From contig JAQGHJ010000967.1 of assembly GCA_028288905.1 (NCBI GenBank), positions 1 to 5,353 of the forward strand: DNA of 5,353 nucleotides. Direction: 5' to 3'. This document shows, piece after piece, positions 3,775-5,353 of the stretch. Position 1 is the stretch's first letter; every line of letters begins with the position of its first letter. The position numbers were made by a program, and so were the translations under genes. Origin of the DNA: Phycisphaerales bacterium. Lineage in GTDB: Bacteria > Planctomycetota > Phycisphaerae > Tepidisphaerales > Tepidisphaeraceae. The notes under the pieces were generated by a model that ran no database searches, had not been told where the DNA came from, and was given only the letters and a program-made list of their open reading frames with translations.

Positions 3775-5353
3775 TTGAACGACACCCGTTGCAAAGTACT
3801 CGTCCTCTCCGGCCAGGGCCGCTACGGCCAGGCCATCGATTCGCTCCGGACGTCGTGCGACGTCGTCCAGATCGGGTCGATTGACCAGGCGATCGACGCC
3901 CTCCGCACCGACCAGTTCTCGGCGATCTTCTCCGACTCCGGCGACTTCCTCCCGCTCGAGCGGGCGCTGGTCAGCCAGCAGGCCAACCTGATCCTGAACA
4001 CGATCGGGGAGGGCGTCTGCATCGTCGACGCCGAGGGCCGGGCGAACTGGACGAACAAGAAGATGCAGGCGTGGCCCCCGCGGGTGCACGAGAAGATTCG
4101 CCGGGCCTGTCAGGGCAGCTTCGAGATCTTCAGCAAGCAGGTCGGCCCCGGCGGCCCCGACGCCCCGCCCCCGTTCGCCCGCAGCAAGCGGTACGCGCTG
4201 AACATCGAGGACCAGCAGTTCATGGAGATGATCTGCTCGCCGGTCATCAACCCGGCCGGGCAGGTCGTGCAGGTGGTGGCCGTCGTGTGGGACGCGACCG
4301 GCACCCGCCGCTTGCAACAGAAGATCGACGCGATCGACAAGGCCGGCCGCGAGCTGGTCCGGCTCGAGTCGGACCTGATGAGCAAGCTGACCGTGGTCCA
4401 GCGGCTCAAGCTGCTCGAGGACAAGATCATCAGCTACACGAAAGAGCTGATGCACTTCGACCACTTCGTGGTCCGACTGCTGGACCGGCGGAGCAACCGG
4501 CTGGAGCCGGTGATTAGCGTCGGCATCCCGTCGGACGCGTTGAACGTCGAGCTGTACGCCGGCAGCGAGGGGAACGGGATCAGCGGGTACGTCGCCGCCA
4601 CCGGCCGCAGCTACATCTGCCCGGACGTCGAGCGGGACCCGAGGTACATCCACGGGCTCGACCAGGCCAAGAGCAGCCTGACCGTCCCGCTGACGCTGCA
4701 CGACAAGGTGATCGGCGTCTTTAACATCGAGAGCCAGCAGCGGGCGGCGTTCAACGAGGACGACCGGCAGTTCTCGGAGATCTTCGCCCGGTACGTCGCG
4801 ATCGCGCTGAACATCCTCGACCTGATGATCGTCGAGCGGGTGAGCACGAGCCACAAGGTGGCCGACGTGGTCTGCAGCGAGGTGGCCGGCCCGCTGAACG
4901 ACATCGCGTCCGACGCGGCCGCCCTCGTCGACCAGTTCATCGGCAACGACGAGCTCCGCAGCAAGCTCAAGGCGATCCTGGCCAACGCCCTGACGATCCG
5001 CAAGAGCCTGGACCAAGCCGCCCAGGGCCCGAACACGGCCGTGCTCGGGGCCCAGGACGTGGTCGGCGAGGCCGACCCGATCCTGAACGGGGCCCGCATC
5101 CTGGTAGCCGACGACGAGCCGAACATCCGCACGACGATCCACGACGTGCTGCACAAGTACCGGGCGGACGTGACGGTCGCGACGAACGGCGGGGAGGCGT
5201 GCGACCTGATCGAGGCGAACGACTACGACCTGATCCTGAGCGACATCCGCATGCCCGACAAGAACGGGTACGAGGTGTTCGCCGCCGCCCGCGTCAAGAG
5301 CGAGACGCTGCCGGTGATTCTGATGACCGGCTTCGGCTACGATCCGGCCCACT
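3775..5353 (+). CDS. PAS/GAF signalling protein with degenerate kinase helix and receiver domain (3' end cut off)
   Basis: The frame is open for 526 residues from a TTG start to the right edge and continues beyond it. Residues 6-65 (KVLVLSGQGRYGQAI to IFSDSGDF) resemble a receiver fold without the usual acidic pair and without the DxxMPxxxG phosphorylation loop. Residues about 68-175 look like a PAS domain (LNTIGEGVCIVDAEGR, later GQVVQVVAVVWDATGTR), followed by a charged helical linker. Residues about 205-350 form a GAF domain (GISGYVAATG, SLTVPLTLHDKVIGVFNIES). Residues 356-415 resemble a histidine-kinase dimerisation helix (VCSEVAGPLNDI), but the phosphoacceptor position is Ser368 and no ATPase domain follows. 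From 441 a canonical receiver begins (RILVADDEPN), with Asp446/Asp447, phosphoacceptor Asp490 in LILSDIRMPD, and Thr518. Its conserved Lys would lie past the edge. No signal peptide or membrane segment is seen, so the protein is probably cytoplasmic. It likely takes phosphate from a separate kinase; its output and ligand are unknown. Start at GTG 3766 is an alternative. Confidence 0.88.
   Translation, partial: MNDTRCKVLVLSGQGRYGQAIDSLRTSCDVVQIGSIDQAIDALRTDQFSAIFSDSGDFLPLERALVSQQANLILNTIGEGVCIVDAEGRANWTNKKMQAWPPRVHEKIRRACQGSFEIFSKQVGPGGPDAPPPFARSKRYALNIEDQQFMEMICSPVINPAGQVVQVVAVVWDATGTRRLQQKIDAIDKAGRELVRLESDLMSKLTVVQRLKLLEDKIISYTKELMHFDHFVVRLLDRRSNRLEPVISVGIPSDALNVELYAGSEGNGISGYVAATGRSYICPDVERDPRYIHGLDQAKSSLTVPLTLHDKVIGVFNIESQQRAAFNEDDRQFSEIFARYVAIALNILDLMIVERVSTSHKVADVVCSEVAGPLNDIASDAAALVDQFIGNDELRSKLKAILANALTIRKSLDQAAQGPNTAVLGAQDVVGEADPILNGARILVADDEPNIRTTIHDVLHKYRADVTVATNGGEACDLIEANDYDLILSDIRMPDKNGYEVFAAARVKSETLPVILMTGFGYDPAH

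Noticed and set aside
3280..5352. 690-codon open frame on the minus strand
   Set aside because: It is the reverse-strand shadow of the signalling gene and the end of hemC. It has runs of Arg, Asp, Val and Leu without domain motifs, while the plus strand shows clear PAS, GAF and receiver motifs over the same bases.
1..5353. CRISPR array, tRNA, rRNA, insertion sequence or attachment site
   Set aside because: No regularly spaced direct repeats, no cloverleaf-like segment, no transposase or integrase motifs and no terminal inverted repeats flanking a gene were seen.

Overview
The window is GC-rich chromosomal DNA from a bacterium. Long GC-rich reading frames, weak or absent Shine-Dalgarno sequences, TTG starts, and a multidomain PAS/GAF/receiver protein suggest a planctomycete of the Gemmata type (Gemmataceae). 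This assignment is inference from style and recalled protein families; no database search was run.

Layout: (1) The first 49 bases are the tail of a gene entering from the left. (2) 162-995 (+) is a sugar phosphate isomerase/epimerase-type TIM barrel. (3) 1038-1475 (+) is a small three-helix membrane protein of unknown function. (4) 1498-2430 (-) is an atypical short-chain dehydrogenase/epimerase-like NAD(P)-binding protein, convergent with the membrane protein. (5) 2431-2642 is a divergent intergenic region with a near-perfect 29-bp dyad, a candidate -10 box and overlapping small palindromes. (6) 2643-3632 (+) is hemC, hydroxymethylbilane synthase (porphobilinogen deaminase) of tetrapyrrole synthesis. 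(7) 3775 to the right edge (+) is a large cytoplasmic signalling protein cut off by the window end. Its order is pseudo-receiver, PAS-like, GAF, degenerate histidine-kinase dimerisation helix with Ser in place of His, then an intact receiver domain. A good sigma-70-type promoter (TTGACC-18-TAGGAT) precedes it.

The genes do not form an obvious pathway. They look like independently transcribed housekeeping and accessory genes. What links them is a short palindromic repeat, TAGGGTCCGC...GCGGAC, seen in three intergenic gaps with a degenerate relative in a fourth. In two cases the stop codon of the adjacent gene is the TAG that opens the repeat. No tRNA, rRNA, CRISPR array, insertion sequence or phage gene was seen. 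The points most worth a second look are the repeat family, the dyad in the probable leader of the dehydrogenase-like gene, and the kinase-derived signalling protein that has lost its phosphoacceptor histidine and has no ATPase domain in front of its receiver.
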